Positions 37,060-49,658 are shown, counted from the first letter of the stretch. The stretch: 64,000 nt of DNA from Liolophura sinensis (GCF_032854445.1 NC_088295.1:75046028-75110027), one strand, 5' to 3'. Numbers and translations: made by a program. The notes: a model not told the origin generated them from the sequence alone.

Positions 37060-38960
37060 ATTAAACAGTCTAGCATATTTCAGTCAGCCTTAGGAGTTAT
37101 CAATCACCCGAGTGTCCTGAAGTCAGCCTTCACACCAGTCGCTATCGACAAGGAGCGCCTTCAGTGATTCTGACCCGGTATCCCCTCGATAGAGGGCTCT
37201 AAAGGTTTGGCTCCCACTTTATGGATGCACTTTCCTTAACGCCCGTCTTTGTCAGTGTTCCAATGCCCCGATTTGCAAGGATTCGTAGGCAGTTCACAGG
37301 TCTTTCGCAGAAAAAACGGTATCATATTGTCAGCAGATCCAACTGATGAGTTGATATGCACTCAAATTATCTCTTAGCTTATCTTCTGCCAAGTTTCGGC
37401 CGAGAAGGCGATCAGCACCACAATGCTGTCAATCAAGACCGGAAATTAGTGACGTTTTGCGAGCTGTCGTCTGCAGTAATCTGTAATTAATCCGTTTCCC
37501 GCGCGCGCACATCACCGCCAATCAGGTCTTTACGGGCGCTCCGAAGGCGAGAGGAAAGCAGGCGAGATCGGAGGGATATATGGTTATCAGGCCGAGTCAA
37601 GCTGAAGAAACAGTGACGGAAGTTGACAGCTCCAATAGACGTTGATCGATAACACGTTCAAATAATGGCATTATTTTCCAAGTATTCAATTGCAAAATTA
37701 TTGGAGTTGTCGTCGGGTGTGCGAGTCCAATTCACTTAGCTCCAGATCGGGGATATTTCCGAAATGGGATTGACTAAATACTGAGTGTAATGAGGCTGTT
37801 CACTTACAAGGCAAGGCAATCCCCAGTCGGCAGAGGGTTAGAAATCTATCAAACTGAGAGACTTGCCCAATTCTCTAAAGGACCTCGAAACCTCTTGATG
37901 GGGCCGCCGAGACCCTTATATTGCTCAGGCTATTAATTTGAACGAAGCGTTTTCATCAAATTTGTATCCAATACAGCGCTGACTATAGCCGAAAGATGGT
38001 GTTAATTAACTAGATAGAGAAGACCATAAAAACTGTATCAGTTATATCTCCGCCTTTCCCTGCCCACACTGCCAGGGCTGTGCGTGTTGGAAGCTGTTTT
38101 ATAATTCCTTTCATCCCAACTTTCCACTTTGCGCCTAATTAATCAAACAAACAGCTTCCAAGTTGGAAACTAAGAAGGTTTCAACTTAGGGTTGAGTATT
38201 ATTATCAGTGATAAATTTATAGCTTCCGGTTTTGCTCGTCTCTATTGAAAACCATGCTAAAGGACATACAGAAGCCTCTATAACCGTAAATAATTGCAGC
38301 CCTTCGCCTGCTGAATAGGCTCTCGTCTGTTGTGAGATTTTATAGGGTCAATAGGCTAATACGAGCTCTGTAAACATACCTTCCGGTTTGTCTGACCGTA
38401 AATTACTCCGAACCCAAATCATCGCCCTGCTCCCTTCTCTAATGGCTAAAGCGGCCGCGGCTGCCCAAGGGAGTGATTAACGCCGAAAAAGTCACCAGCG
38501 AATTACGGCTGCAAATAGTAAGCACGTTATGTTCTAATCCCACGGGACCATAAGCCAAAGTCGATAATTTTTCTGCCATTTTCTGTAATAATGACGGCGT
38601 AATTATACGCCTGATTTATTTCCTCGCCCATGGCTTGTTGGTTGGTGTCCGGTGTGATTCCACAAGGGACCAGCTAGTTCATCACCACAGACGCTCGTAC
38701 CTTGTCAGTATTTATATCAATTTGGGGTTAGCCGAGCTCACCGCCTCGCCTCCTCCAGTAAATCTCCATTGGGATTGAGATAACCTCAGTTATCTAGATG
38801 ATGATAGATACTAATATAAGTACTCTGAGGCTAGAGATTGAATACTGGCAAATAGATTACCGTCAGATTCAAGGCATTTTATATTCCTTTAGTCACAGTT
38901 TTCCATGAACCAATCTGCAGCAGTTCCTACACGGCCCACACCAATCGTGGTAAAAATACG
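37060..38960. promoter_or_regulatory. Large candidate cis-regulatory block, about 1.9 kb
   Basis: This is one of the two longest repeat-free, GC-balanced stretches and has no frame above 60 codons. Motif-like strings are dense: CCAATCA (37,518-37,524), TALE/MEIS-type TGACAGCT next to CCAAT (37,624-37,636), TAATTAATC beside CAAACAAACA (38,136-38,151), GCGGCCGC (38,451-38,458) and TAATTA in the near-palindrome gcgtaattatacgc (38,597-38,610). A CG dinucleotide run is at 37,499-37,509. Absence of stop-free frames makes an exon unlikely. The pattern resembles clustered conserved non-coding elements near developmental genes, but conservation is not tested here. Confidence 0.4.
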
Positions 38961-39499
38961 GATGCCTATATAGGACCAATAGATCTTAACATTCAATTGC
39001 TTTGCCAAAGTACCTTCTGTCTGGATTGGAAAAAAATGGATTGAGAGCCATACACTATGGCGCCATGATTGCCATTTGGACGTCCCGCTGGCTGCTTGCG
39101 TAAAACATTTATTTTTCAGATAATTTTGTACTAAGCAATAATGAGAGTAATACTACAACTATCAATAAACACAATAATTATAATAATAAATAATTAAATA
39201 AATAAAAATGCTGTCTCTCGTAAGCTCAAGTTTCATTTAGTGTTCCTTTCAAAACACTTATTAATTTATACATATATGTATTACTACCTATACCCTTATG
39301 TGCGTTAATTACTAATTTAAACAAGTTTTCAAACTAGAGGCCGCTGTACATTTTACAGTTTGTCTACTAAAAACCAGCAGCTCTTGTTCGTTTGCTGAAA
39401 AGCTCAGATCTTGGTAAACGAGCAATCTTGTGCAGGCAATTCTAACAAATTATACATTTTCCTATTAATGATGTTTTTAAGCACGTATAAAGATGATGC
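38961..39499. other. AT-rich sequence, no gene seen
   Basis: Contains an ATAATAAATAATTAAATAAA-like low-complexity patch at 39,170-39,210. No SINE core precedes it. Nothing else recognised. Confidence 0.55.
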
Positions 39500-39965
39500 A
39501 TGAGAGGTGACTATACAAGTCCGGGCATTACGTTTCCCTGGGAATGAATAATGTAGAGAAAAGTAATACTCAATTAACTATCTTAATTGGATTCGAAGAA
39601 ATTCTGCCCCAACGCGAAGACAAAGGGATCGGAGTTATGAAAACATTGGGGTAACGTCATAATTACACGCAGTAAAATTGCGTGCATTAAGACGAAAATC
39701 TACTCTCTAGGCACCTGTTCCAGCCCCGGGGAGTGATATATCAGGGGTGGGAGTCACCCTGACGCTCTGTCATGGGGACACGTGGTGTGATCTATGAACG
39801 AAATATGACAGAATCTTTCCCCAACAGAAACAGTTCAATTATTGCTCAAATCCCAACCCATTTAGAACATAATGGAACTTCAGCCTTTCATACTGCACAC
39901 TGGTGCGTCATGGTCATCATTCGAAGTAAGAGAAAATCCGAAGAAGATATCATTAATCCATCGAA
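39500..39965. promoter_or_regulatory. Candidate cis-regulatory block
   Basis: Unique stretch with ctcaattaactatcttaatt, taacgtcataattacacgca and a GC-rich part at 39,710-39,780 that includes ggggtgggagtcaccct. A 65-codon plus-strand frame starting at 39,772 shows no family features. The regulatory role is inferred. Confidence 0.27.
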
Positions 39966-40059
39966 ATAATTAGCGAAGGGCTATATACACATGCATTTAT
40001 TTTATATTCACTGGTTTTGATTTGTTTATTTACCTGAAAAGATATTCCTGTTAAATGCT

Positions 40060-40230
40060 ACGGCGATCAGGTCATTGATGCAGTGAAAGCATACACCTCC
40101 CCAAATACCTAACATAACTGCTGGCGTAAAGCCACTACCGAACCCGCGAAAGCTGGATTTAAACTCATGACCTCAATGCTATTGTGGTCTTCAAGTTGGA
40201 TCCTTAAGGAACTCGACCCTGCCATTATAT
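40060..40230 (-). repeat. Degenerate tRNA-headed SINE, minus strand
   Basis: On the minus strand, gaggtcatgagtttaaatcc agrees with the B-box region of SINE-B heads (gagttcaagtcc). Upstream on that strand is a gggtcgagttccttaaggat segment, and downstream are ctttcgcgggttcgg and ggaggtgtatg segments that could be the body. The copy is worn and lacks a recognisable tail. Confidence 0.4.
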
Positions 40231-40409
40231 AATTGGTGCCTGTTTATTGGCCTAGAGTTTAATACGACATGACGAAGCCTATTGTGTATACCTACAAATG
40301 ATGTACATGTATAAATTCTCCCCATGTAAAACGTATAAAGAGTTGGTATGATTCTGGAATAATTTGAGTCTCTTGAGTCTTAAGTGAATGTCGCATAAGT
40401 GAAACACTC

Positions 40410-40462
40410 TTTGTGTACGGCGAATTATATCAATGAAATAAATTAATTAATAAATAAGTTTC
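40410..40462 (+). repeat. SINE-B tail remnant
   Basis: The string tttgtgtacggcgaattata followed by atcaatgaaataaattaatt and ataaataa matches the SINE-B 3' end (gtacggcgtaaaacaccaat plus TAAA repeats) with decay. No core is seen upstream. Confidence 0.55.
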
Positions 40463-42799
40463 AAGTTCAGTTCATATTTTCCAGACACTTAAAACAACAC
40501 TCACTCTGGAGTATTCTTTTCTTGACTGTCGACTTCTGTGGCTAGCGGATTATTGGTTTGTTCCACTTATGTCTACAATTTGAAAAATTAGAGTAGTAAA
40601 GTCGAAACAGAATGCAGGCATAAGTGCAATGGAGGGACATGCGATCAGTCAAGCATTACAAAACTCAGATATTGATAAAAATTGTATATTTATTTTTCTC
40701 AGATATAGGCATTATAATATAGTCCTAACAGTATTTCAAACAGATCAAACTTTAATATAATTATGCTATTGAAAATCAGATACACGTGGCCTTGGATTTG
40801 TCTGGCAGAAGTCTAAACACCAGTGGAAACATGTGTCCGTGTACAAAGTCATGGGTGGAATAGATTTGCTTGAACTGTGGTGCGGTAGAGAAAAATGTTC
40901 CATTACAGAAAAGCTTGTCTGCTTCACATAGGTATCGTAGGCTATCCCTTTGGGGATCAAGGATAGCCTTGTCATGGGTGCCGCTAATTTAACTAAGTTA
41001 TGATGGAATCACTTTGGTTTAAATACTGGTTTTAGGGTCATTTTCCTGTCGGATATCGTGGCCCATCAAATCAGTGTTTTATTTTATTTTCAACACATGA
41101 ACATTTTGGATAGATGGCAGTGCGTTGGTATACTATTTACATATGTACATGAGTCAGTCAGTGGGATTAAACCTTTTTGTGGTAGCATGTGTATAGCTTA
41201 TTGTATAGGTTCAAATGCTGCCATGGTCATTTAACACAAAGGGATTAAATAGTAAGCTATTTACAGAGATTGACGTTATCTTTACATTAGAAATACATAG
41301 ATCTACAGATGGAATTCATTCTGTTTATATACAAGAGCCTGCCAAAAGTGAACACTTTTCAGATTAGAGCGACTGCTGACAAGAGACTAGATTTCACTGT
41401 CAGTCAGGCGATAATCGGATTATAGTATTCCGCTGAGAAGTCTACGGGGTGTCCTAATCCCTTGCGTAGGCATAAGTGGAATGAATTAATTGGAATCGTA
41501 GTCATAAGTGGAAGACACTGGATTATTATACCATGTAGTAATGAGCTAATTGTACCCTTAAGATCCTACGAGCTGTTACAACTAACATACTTATTAAAAT
41601 TACGGACTTCAATTGTATTTTGTGCTAAACCCCTCCAGAATTTGGGGTAATCTGGATTTGAGTTCTATAGTTTTGCAAGTATGGACATTCTCTGCCAAAC
41701 ATGGGCAATACCAAACTTCGGATTGACTTTAAAGAAAGGTCATAATTAGCTTTGATCAGGGGATTGCTGTTAAATTATATTTTAAAGATATGCTGTATAC
41801 GCTGCAGTTGGTTTATTTATAACGGTTAACAGAAGAGATGCGTCACATTTTGCTCATCAAATCAATAAGACGCCTCAAATATTTACCCTTATTAAAGCCC
41901 GAAATGCATTTCGAATTAAGACGTCAGGTATTATGTATGTTGCACAGCATTAGGTTTGAATCTATAGATCGAAACAGACATTCTTACACCAGCCGTCAAC
42001 CAATATGGACGTTACAGGTCGATGATCGCGCGGCCAAGACGGTGTTCAAAACATATCGCCAAAGAACTGAGAAGGTAGATAAAGTATAGTGTTGATTCAA
42101 ATGAAGCGTTTAATGTTATCGTGAAAGAAACGATGCTATATGTTTACGTTATTAAAGTACATGTTTGCATGCCCTATGTACATATTTCAGTTTATGCAAT
42201 TATTGTTTTACAAAAATTCATTGTTCTTTTAAGTTAAGTGTGTAATTTCCATTTGAATACCGTTGCGTTTTCCACAAAAAAATCATATTTACAATAAAGC
42301 CAAAAATCGTATATAAAAAATTACTTAAAAATAATATAGCAGTGAGTATTTACTTAAAAATACTTAAGTCATTGTCAAGAAACACGCCGCTGTAACTTAA
42401 AGACGGACCGGTTAAGCGACGATTTCCGTACTTGAAATACTGAAATTTTCTTGCAAACAAAATTTTGCTACCGAGTTAGAAATTTATACGGTGGGACTTT
42501 GGGAATTGAAGACTATTCGTTCTCATTAATCAGCCTCATCTCCGTTCCACGTTGTTGTTGACACTTTGTTGTCTTTACGCTTACAGTCTATAATTAATAA
42601 ATCAAATTCTGCCGTCTTTGTACGGAAATTAAAATAAGCTGGCGAAGTGTGAAGTAGTTCATTGAATGGCACGTGTAGACGAATACCTGGCATAATATGC
42701 ATATATCGTGTGGACGGGCGGTAAATTATACTGCTCAGCACGCAGTGTATTACCGGTAGGGTTTGAAGTGCGGGAAATTGATCCTGAATGCTGTACTAA
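40463..42799. other. Unique AT-rich sequence, no gene seen
   Basis: No arrays or full mobile elements recognised. Frames of 62, 69, 71 and 83 codons have no family features. The part at 41,990-42,070 is GC-balanced but short. An AT-rich patch with cttaaaaat repeats lies at 42,320-42,365. Confidence 0.5.
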
Positions 42800-44960
42800 G
42801 TGATAGCCATATGCTATTATTTATTCCCCGTATTCTCATCACTAACGTATACACCATGTTCCGGAATCACCAAATCCTCAAATGGCCTTTTCCGCATATC
42901 GTGATTCCATATTAACACGCTTTATTATTGATAACACCGCATAAATAATATTCAAGCTCATTTTGTAGGAAATCCACTTAAGCTGATTATTGTCAAGTTT
43001 GAACAGGCAGCGATGGTATCGATTATCGATATATGAGGACATTATCCTGACTATTCTGTTTAAATATTTCGTCCGTAATTAACTATATTTATACGGTCTT
43101 AGCATAGACAATGTTCAAATTTTCATCGATTAGACCCAGATCTGTTTCCATGCAATAACGAAATGAAAGCGAGGCTTTTCCTGGATTATGAAAATTGGTT
43201 GTGTTTTTTTTCTGAAAAACGCAATAAAGATTGTCGTAATTTAGCAAGAGTAATCAATCTTTGAAACAAGTCACGTGACACGGGCCGGAAGGCAACATCT
43301 GTCAGCGACGAGGGGATCTTTAGCCTATTAAAATTTAGCTGGAATTTTCTCGATTTAACAAGGCGTTAATTTTAATTTCATTACGAAGACTCCCCGACGG
43401 ACATTGTCATCAGCGAACATACACATTCTGGTTTATTAACCTTTCATGTTTTATCTTTTTGTGAAAGGATTTGATACGTTTAGAATCATGCCGACTGAGC
43501 GCCATTCTGATTTCCCGATGGCTGGGTGTAGCATCCAACTCTAGAACAGCCTATCAATCGGTTATCTTTGATGTCCACGTGAAAGCCTGTTATGGCTGAC
43601 AAAAGGGCCTAAAAAGCATTGAAATCTCTCTTCACCAATTACCTCTCACAATGAAAATAGCTGAGGCGCAAAAACAACAACAGCGTTGACGATAACACAG
43701 CTGCATAGCGATCGGTTGGTCCGCGGCTGCTGGTTGCGATTTTCCCCGCTTTGGAGAGAAGCTATAGAAGCCGGTCGTCCAAGCGAATCGCTAATCCCTC
43801 TGTTTTCCAATAACCTAAGGGATCGTTTTCCTGTCTGAACCCCTGTAACATATCCGTCAACGATCTGCGCACCAATACAGCTAATTACGAAGGGGCTAAC
43901 CCGTGCTTTGCCTGGTAATCGCGTTAAAACGATACAGGGCCGTCGGGCCGTAATAACAACCCTCCAATTGGCACTGCCCCTCTTTCGAGAATAAAAGCTA
44001 CGTAATCAGTATAATTGACATTTGCATTTCCCGGATTTATCAACCGGAATGACCCTGACCATTGCTTCTTACTTCCGATCGCTTTCAGACCCTTGCCAAA
44101 GGGGATGTGATTTCACTAACGCCGTCTACAACAATTAACTTCACGGTAATCTTCACTCTCAAAAAATTTCAACAGCACCAATTGTTTAAACGTGTTACAA
44201 GTCTGTTAATGTCTGTGGTGTCTTTCTCTGTAACGATCCTGAAGCTGTGCTTGCCAACGGGATATTTGGATAAAGTTTTTTCTTTCAAAAGAGAACGTAA
44301 ATTTTTTTTGGCTTTTCGCATCTTGTTCAGAATAGTTTACACCATGTGGAAGCACGATAAGCCTCACAGAGATCGATGTGACTTAATATCATGGATGATT
44401 GGAGGAAATTAGGAAGTCAGAGAGAAATTGTTTGCTCAGGCCAGTGTTCATTTGGCTCTAATTTCCACCTATGGTCGGCGCGGTTTGGTCGTGTTTCTGG
44501 TGCTCGTGAGGTCCTTCCCTGAATGGAGGATCACTAAGGAGCCGGTCGGGGGTCTGAGATCAGAGGAGCACAGACGAGGCTTACCGAGCGCCACAGTCGG
44601 GCCCAATTTCGGTCGGAAATGTAGCATAATTACTGTTGAATTGTGGACAAAAGCCGAAAACAATTAAGGGCTGGTGGCACGTAAGAAGGAAGGCACTCAA
44701 CGAGGTATTAATTGCGCTCGAAATAAGTCATCCAGAGTGTTTGGTTGCTGTGATGCTTTCCGATCAATTTTAGGCGGATTGTCCGCCAAAAGCTCTGGGT
44801 GAAATGCCGGAGAAACACGTTCCATGCACCAACGCGTGTAATTTGTCTCCAACAGGCAATTTGCTCAGGAAGAACCATGATGATCGAAGTCCAAAATGGA
44901 GTCGCCAAAACAAGCTTTGGCCATGCGACGTGTTGTTAATCCGCACTTGGTGTTAACAAG
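42800..44960. promoter_or_regulatory. Large candidate cis-regulatory block, about 2.1 kb
   Basis: This is the second large repeat-free block. Motif-like features include an overlapping pair tatcgattatcgata (43,017-43,031), the E-box palindrome CACGTG in TCACGTGA (43,272-43,277), another CACGTG (43,576-43,581), multiple TTAAT/ATTA strings and a 6-bp-stem hairpin ggcggattgtccgcc (44,773-44,787). Frames of 116 and 79 codons (44,062-44,412 and 44,428-44,667) are open, the second on both strands, but neither protein resembles a known family. An unrecognised exon is possible; a cluster of conserved non-coding elements is more likely given the composition. Confidence 0.4.
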
Positions 44961-45215
44961 GGGTGAAATGACAGACATTTCCCTCTGAATATTTGGGGTT
45001 TGAAAGCCCCCATTTGTCATCGTCTACACTGGGCACTCACTAGTGTTCAACATGTCAAATTCTTCGCCGGGAGCACAACTTACATGCTCTGATGCATGTG
45101 GCAATATTTATGTTCTGTTCAAGTTCAAGCTGGTCGACAGTTTCTTTACAATACTTTGAACAATTGTCGTATAAATAAATCATCAACGCCACAAATGTTA
45201 TAGCTTCCAAAAGAT

Positions 45216-45535
45216 TTGACCGCCCCTGATGGCTCAGTTGGTCCATTTCGGGGGCGATAAATCCAGGGTCAGTCCTGGTTCGGGTCACACCTAGGACTTT
45301 AAAGTTTTAGATTCCTTGATTGGCGTTCAACGTTGAAGGGATTGAGCAACGACTGGTTTCCCCATATCAGTATAAAGTCTCGGGCGCTGAGGCTTACTTG
45401 CCTTGGGTAAGGCGTCTCAGTGAAGCAGCACTGGATAAAAGAGCCGTGGGAATCGGTCAAGCAGCAAGGAAGCAAATTACTCGTACTGAAGAACTGTACG
45501 ACGTCAAACCCCAAGCACTCACTCACTGACGCCAA
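45216..45535 (+). repeat. tRNA-derived SINE, third family
   Basis: The head has a good A box (gatggctcagttggtc, about 45,228-45,243) and a B-box-like ctggttcgggtcac (45,276-45,289). The body includes cgttcaacgttgaagggatt and agcaaggaagcaaattactc. The end is ctgtacgacgtcaaacccca followed by ACTC repeats. Its 3' end is close to that of SINE-A (gtacgacgttaaacccc). Frames crossing it on both strands (up to 124 codons minus) are repeat-derived. Heads of this type are typical polymerase III promoters. Confidence 0.8.
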
Positions 45536-46381
45536 AAGATATGTATGTTCAGAAAGAAGCATTTTTGAACAAGTGATATTTGGTATAGTTATGGTGTCGT
45601 ATATAGAACGACTTAGTCCCTTGTGCTGAGACATACAATTATCGATACTGACTAACTGATGAATGTCATACACTGTCAGGCTATTTGTTGTCTTTTTTTA
45701 TGTGTTCTTTTTTACCAAATTCTCAAACAGAAGACTTGGTGTGACAAAGAATACGACATCATTTGCCATATATCTGTTTGGTTAAATTTACACCAAATAT
45801 GTCTAAGAACATTTCCTCCATGGGACATGACTGTGCTGCGTGCAGATATCCTGAGAAACGCGAAACTAAAGGAGACAATCGGATAATATCTCCTACAACT
45901 TCATGTCACAATTTTAAACAAATCTTTGCGCACTAATGACAAAATACAACTATTAGGAGAAACTATACATTTGTATGAAGAACCGTCACTGCCAGTGTTG
46001 CCATGCCCTCCCATCCACCCCTGCTCCCTCACCCCTCATTCTCCACCCCTCTTCCCAGTATGCCTCACTCTGCATCCCTCATTCTCCACCCATCCCTCTC
46101 CACCTATAATGATCTTTTGATGAACGTTCTCTTAAATAGGTATGTATAACTGAAATCTCCCAAAACAGCTCTATAATCATTCTTGCCTTCATTTATTATT
46201 AAACTAAGCTTCATACATAGTTATTTTATTACTTTATTGATGAAAGAAACTGTCTATTTACCGCAACCAGGTGTAATCATCTGGCATAACAGTTGTTTTC
46301 TTTTTGAGTGGATTGTCAGCTGTGTGCAGTACAATCAGTACCGTCTGAAATCAATGTCTTATCTGGTGAATAGGCTTTTGT
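45536..46381. other. Unique sequence with a pyrimidine-rich patch
   Basis: A G-poor, C/T-rich stretch at about 45,998-46,107 repeats phrases such as ccctcattctccaccc at irregular spacing, a worn short tandem repeat. Frames of 64 to 79 codons lack family features. No mobile element recognised. Confidence 0.5.
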
Positions 46382-46615
46382 GTGAGTTTAGACATAAATG
46401 TCTAAACCTCTCTTTTCTGTGAAATCAGACATAAATGTCCAAACCTCTCTTTTCTGTGAAATCAGACATAAATGGCCAAACCTCTCTTTTCTGTGAAATC
46501 AGACATAAATGTCCAAACCCCTCTAAATGGCCAAACCTTTCTTTTCTGTGAAATCAGACATAAATGGCCAAACCTCTCTTTTCTGTGAAATCAGACATAA
46601 ATGGCCAAACCTTTT
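46382..46615. repeat. 37-bp minisatellite, about 6 copies
   Basis: The unit reads gtgaaatcagacataaatgg then ccaaacctctcttttct. One unit near 46,512-46,550 lacks its front half, so two truncated pieces are joined. The last copy ends 7 bp before a SINE-A head, so array and SINE are adjacent. Confidence 0.9.
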
Positions 46616-46621
46616 TTCTCC

Positions 46622-46975
46622 CACAAGTGGCGTTTGGCGTAATGGTTAGAGAGCCTCGCATCGAAGTTGGGAGGCTTGGGTTCAAACCCGGGTTAGGTTA
46701 TACCAGACCTTAAAAATAGTACTTGCTACTGACTTGCTACTGCCTTGCCTGACGCGCTGCACCGAGAGGTTAGAGCATGCAAGGAAGCTGGAATGGTTGA
46801 CCCATTGTCAGAATAATCTGACTGGGTGGTGTGTCATGTCTAACGTAGTTCCAACACTTTTGTGTCACGGACTCACACTGACATACGAAAGGCACAGTAC
46901 ATCTACCAGTACACACACCTAAATATTCCTCTTCGGGATATGAGCAAAAATTTACTAAGTACAGTGTAAAACCGC
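46622..46975 (+). repeat. tRNA-derived SINE, family A, near full length
   Basis: The head is the best preserved tRNA-like sequence in the window: tggcgtaatggttagagag (A box, 46,632-46,650) and gggttcaaacccgggtta (B box, 46,678-46,695), separated by an anticodon-arm-like segment. It continues with ttaaaaatagtacttgctac, a ctgactgggtggtgtgtcat body motif shared with the copy at 1,751, and an end aagtacagtgtaaaaccgca without a long tail. The body, 3' end and lack of a folded acceptor stem argue for a SINE rather than a functional tRNA gene. Confidence 0.8.
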
Positions 46976-48027
46976 AACATATGTATTCTTATCTGACAAG
47001 AATGACGGAGGATTTGGGCCTCATTTGCAACACCCCAGCAATGTTGTGTCGAGAACTATGCTATGTAAATATTATTACGAATATTGAAAATGATGGAGTA
47101 AAATTATAGGTACCTACACTGACTCTGCTGTAATAAAGGGAGAGTGCTAATTTCATCTGTCTGTTTACAGGGATTTTCGTAAAGGTGAAAGAAATGTGAT
47201 GTTATTTTAGTGACATGTTTCTAATCATAAGTGAACAATCGAATGTTCAGTTTTACCCGGGGTTCGACCATCAAGTAACACAAGTCGCTATATCTAGAAA
47301 TATGGCCGGAGACTGACGTTTTTGACTGGGTTAACCCACCTTGTCTAGACGACGGGAGGTGTTCAGCGAACATTAAATGTGTGACACGGTATTGTGTAGA
47401 AACTATGTTGCCTACCACGTAACTTCAGTTCTACCATACATATCGTTTGTAATTACAACTAATTTATAATACATTATCAGTATAAAGGAAAATAGAACTT
47501 GGTTTACTAGACTTAAGTGTTACTAGTATAATTAGCTTTCAGTAAATCGTATTGTATCCAAGAGTAAACGTTGCATTTTTCTGAAAGTATAGGCCCAGGA
47601 GGTTAAGTGAGGAGTCAAATGCAATGATGTAATTAGCTGAACCAACTCAAGAATTCTGAATTTCACTCGGCGGTATATTCCTTAAAGCGGAGTGATGATG
47701 CTGTGTTGGCCGACTAACAATTGCTAATGGAAGGGAGATAACTGTCCAAGATTCCCCTTGGCATGTCATTCATTGGCACGTCTATAGAAGCCTTTGTGTT
47801 TTGTCTTGATGTTGTGGTTAGAAAAATAAACACGGAACTATAGTCGCGAAAACACAGTGGATATCTGTTGATTTATTACCCACTGCATGGTGACTGAAAC
47901 GGTCGCAGGGATGGGTTGTGAGGGGTTGGGGTGATTGGGTTGGTTTCTGAACAGCATTGTCTCATAAGATCTCAGCAAAGGCAAATTCCCAATATCTACA
48001 ACACACTGGATAAGTCGAAGTCTACCT
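46976..48027. other. Unique sequence, no gene seen
   Basis: No arrays or elements recognised. The stretch at 47,660-47,800 is more GC-balanced, with tcggcggtatattcc, and might be regulatory. A 65-codon minus-strand frame (47,221-47,418) has no family features. Confidence 0.5.
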
Positions 48028-48745
48028 TATTTACACAGACATCATCACGTCACCTTGTTTAAACAGACATGAACATGTCACCTTGTTTAAACAGACATCA
48101 TCACGTCACCTTGTTTAAACAGACATGAACATGTCACCTTGTTTACACAGACATCATCACGTCACCTTGTTTAAACAGACATGAACATGTCACCTTGTTT
48201 AAACAGACATCATCACGTCACCTTGTTTAAACAGACATGAACATGTCACCTTGTTTAAACAGACATGAACATGTCACCTTGTTTACACAGACATCATCAC
48301 GTCACCTTGTTTAAACAGACATGAACATGTCACCTTGTTTAAACAGACATGAACATGTCACCTTGATTACACAGACATCATCACGTCACCTTGTTTAAAC
48401 AGACATGAACATGTCACCTTGTTTACACACACATCACCATGTCACCTTGTTTACACACACATCACCATGTCACCTTGTTTACACACACATCGCCATGTCA
48501 CCTTGTTTACACACACATCGCCATGTCACCTTGTTTACACACACATCACCATGTCACCTTGTTTACACACACATCGCCATGTCACCTTGTTTACACACAC
48601 ATCGCCATGTCACCTTGTCTATATAGACATCACCCATTCCTCTTGTTTACAGACATCACCATGTCAACATGCCAACAGACACCGCCATGTCATCTTATTA
48701 ATATAGGGATCATCATGTAACCTTGTTTATATAGATATCATCATG
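48028..48745. repeat. 28-bp minisatellite, about 25 copies, two-phase
   Basis: The first part (48,028-48,420) uses acagacatcatcacgtcacc or acagacatgaacatgtcacc followed by ttgtttaa. The two types often alternate as a 56-bp dimer. The second part (48,421-48,610) has switched to acacacacatcaccatgtca cc-ttgttt units with cgcc/cacc variants. The end decays through tatatagacatc-like copies to about 48,745. Open frames of 73-95 codons in three phases are repeat artefacts. Confidence 0.92.
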
Positions 48746-49658
48746 TCATGACATTTTGACAGTGACAAAATTTGAACTACGTAAATAAAGAACATCGACA
48801 ATGACAGTGACATTTTTTTATCATTTTCTATTCCGCGTTTCACCGCTCTCGGGTTTTACTTGATTGCTTTTTCAGTACTTATTTCGTTCTAGCGACACGA
48901 AACTTCCTATTTGGATTAACGGTTGTAAGCGAACAGCATGCATTAACAATAGCTGGGAGATAACTCTCATTTTAAAAGCTGTTGATTTATCTCCCTTTGA
49001 AACTGATGTGAAATATAAGAAAAGATAAAATTTGTCATAAAGTATACGACAGAGAACATTTGCCGTTCAAGAGTGTAGTTCGGCCCAAAGTTTATAGCGT
49101 ATATTGACATTCATCCAGGCCATTGATCGCATAACTTACAAGAGAACAGAGGCCACTCTAGCTGAGACCGTAGTCACCAAAGCTCGTTAAAAGCTTCGCT
49201 AGTACCACATGTTAACCGAGTGGCTGCTGCTGTTGTTCTGAATTCGGCTCTTAACATGTCGGATCCAAGTTTATGCATTACATGTATGTACATCTGTTAG
49301 AAAGGCTGTGGGATTTTTTTTAGAAGTATATTAATATTAGGCCCGGCTTAAAGCTTAATAAGACTTTCATTCTAATACAAACTAACTCACAGTATAGTGT
49401 GAACTAAAGTTAATACCGAACCTATGAGTCCTATACCGGAGAATCCGGAGTAAACCACCCACCTTGGTAGGCAGCTGACATCAAATGTAAAACCTTACCC
49501 GCTTTAACAGCATATTGCATGTTAGAAGTGATTCCAGAATTCTGCTGATGGTGCTAAGCTTAACCCAGGCCTTTGTCCCTTTGCATTGTTTTATTGTGAT
49601 TGTATATTAAATACTAGTTCAGTGACGTTTAATAAACCACAACGAAGATTAGTGCATT
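48746..49658. other. Unique sequence with a SINE-B trace
   Basis: Mostly unique AT-rich sequence. The phrase ggagtaaaccacccaccttg at 49,449-49,468, followed by ggcagctgacatc, resembles the middle of SINE-B variants in minus orientation (compare 10,490-10,525), but nothing else of that element is left. No exon recognised. Confidence 0.45.

Noticed and set aside
42526-42741. Similarity between a minus-strand frame here (AEFDLLII) and the frame at 57,078 (AQFDFLII)
   Set aside because: Only about eight residues agree. The underlying DNA shares little beyond an aatttgatttnttnataatt-like AT-rich string, so chance is likely.
45228-45290. Possible functional tRNA gene
   Set aside because: Same reasoning: polymerase III boxes are present, but the element continues to a SINE 3' end with a tandem tail.
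46622-46700. Possible functional tRNA gene
   Set aside because: A and B boxes are good, but an acceptor stem could not be paired and the sequence continues into the SINE-A body seen in other copies. I call it a SINE head.
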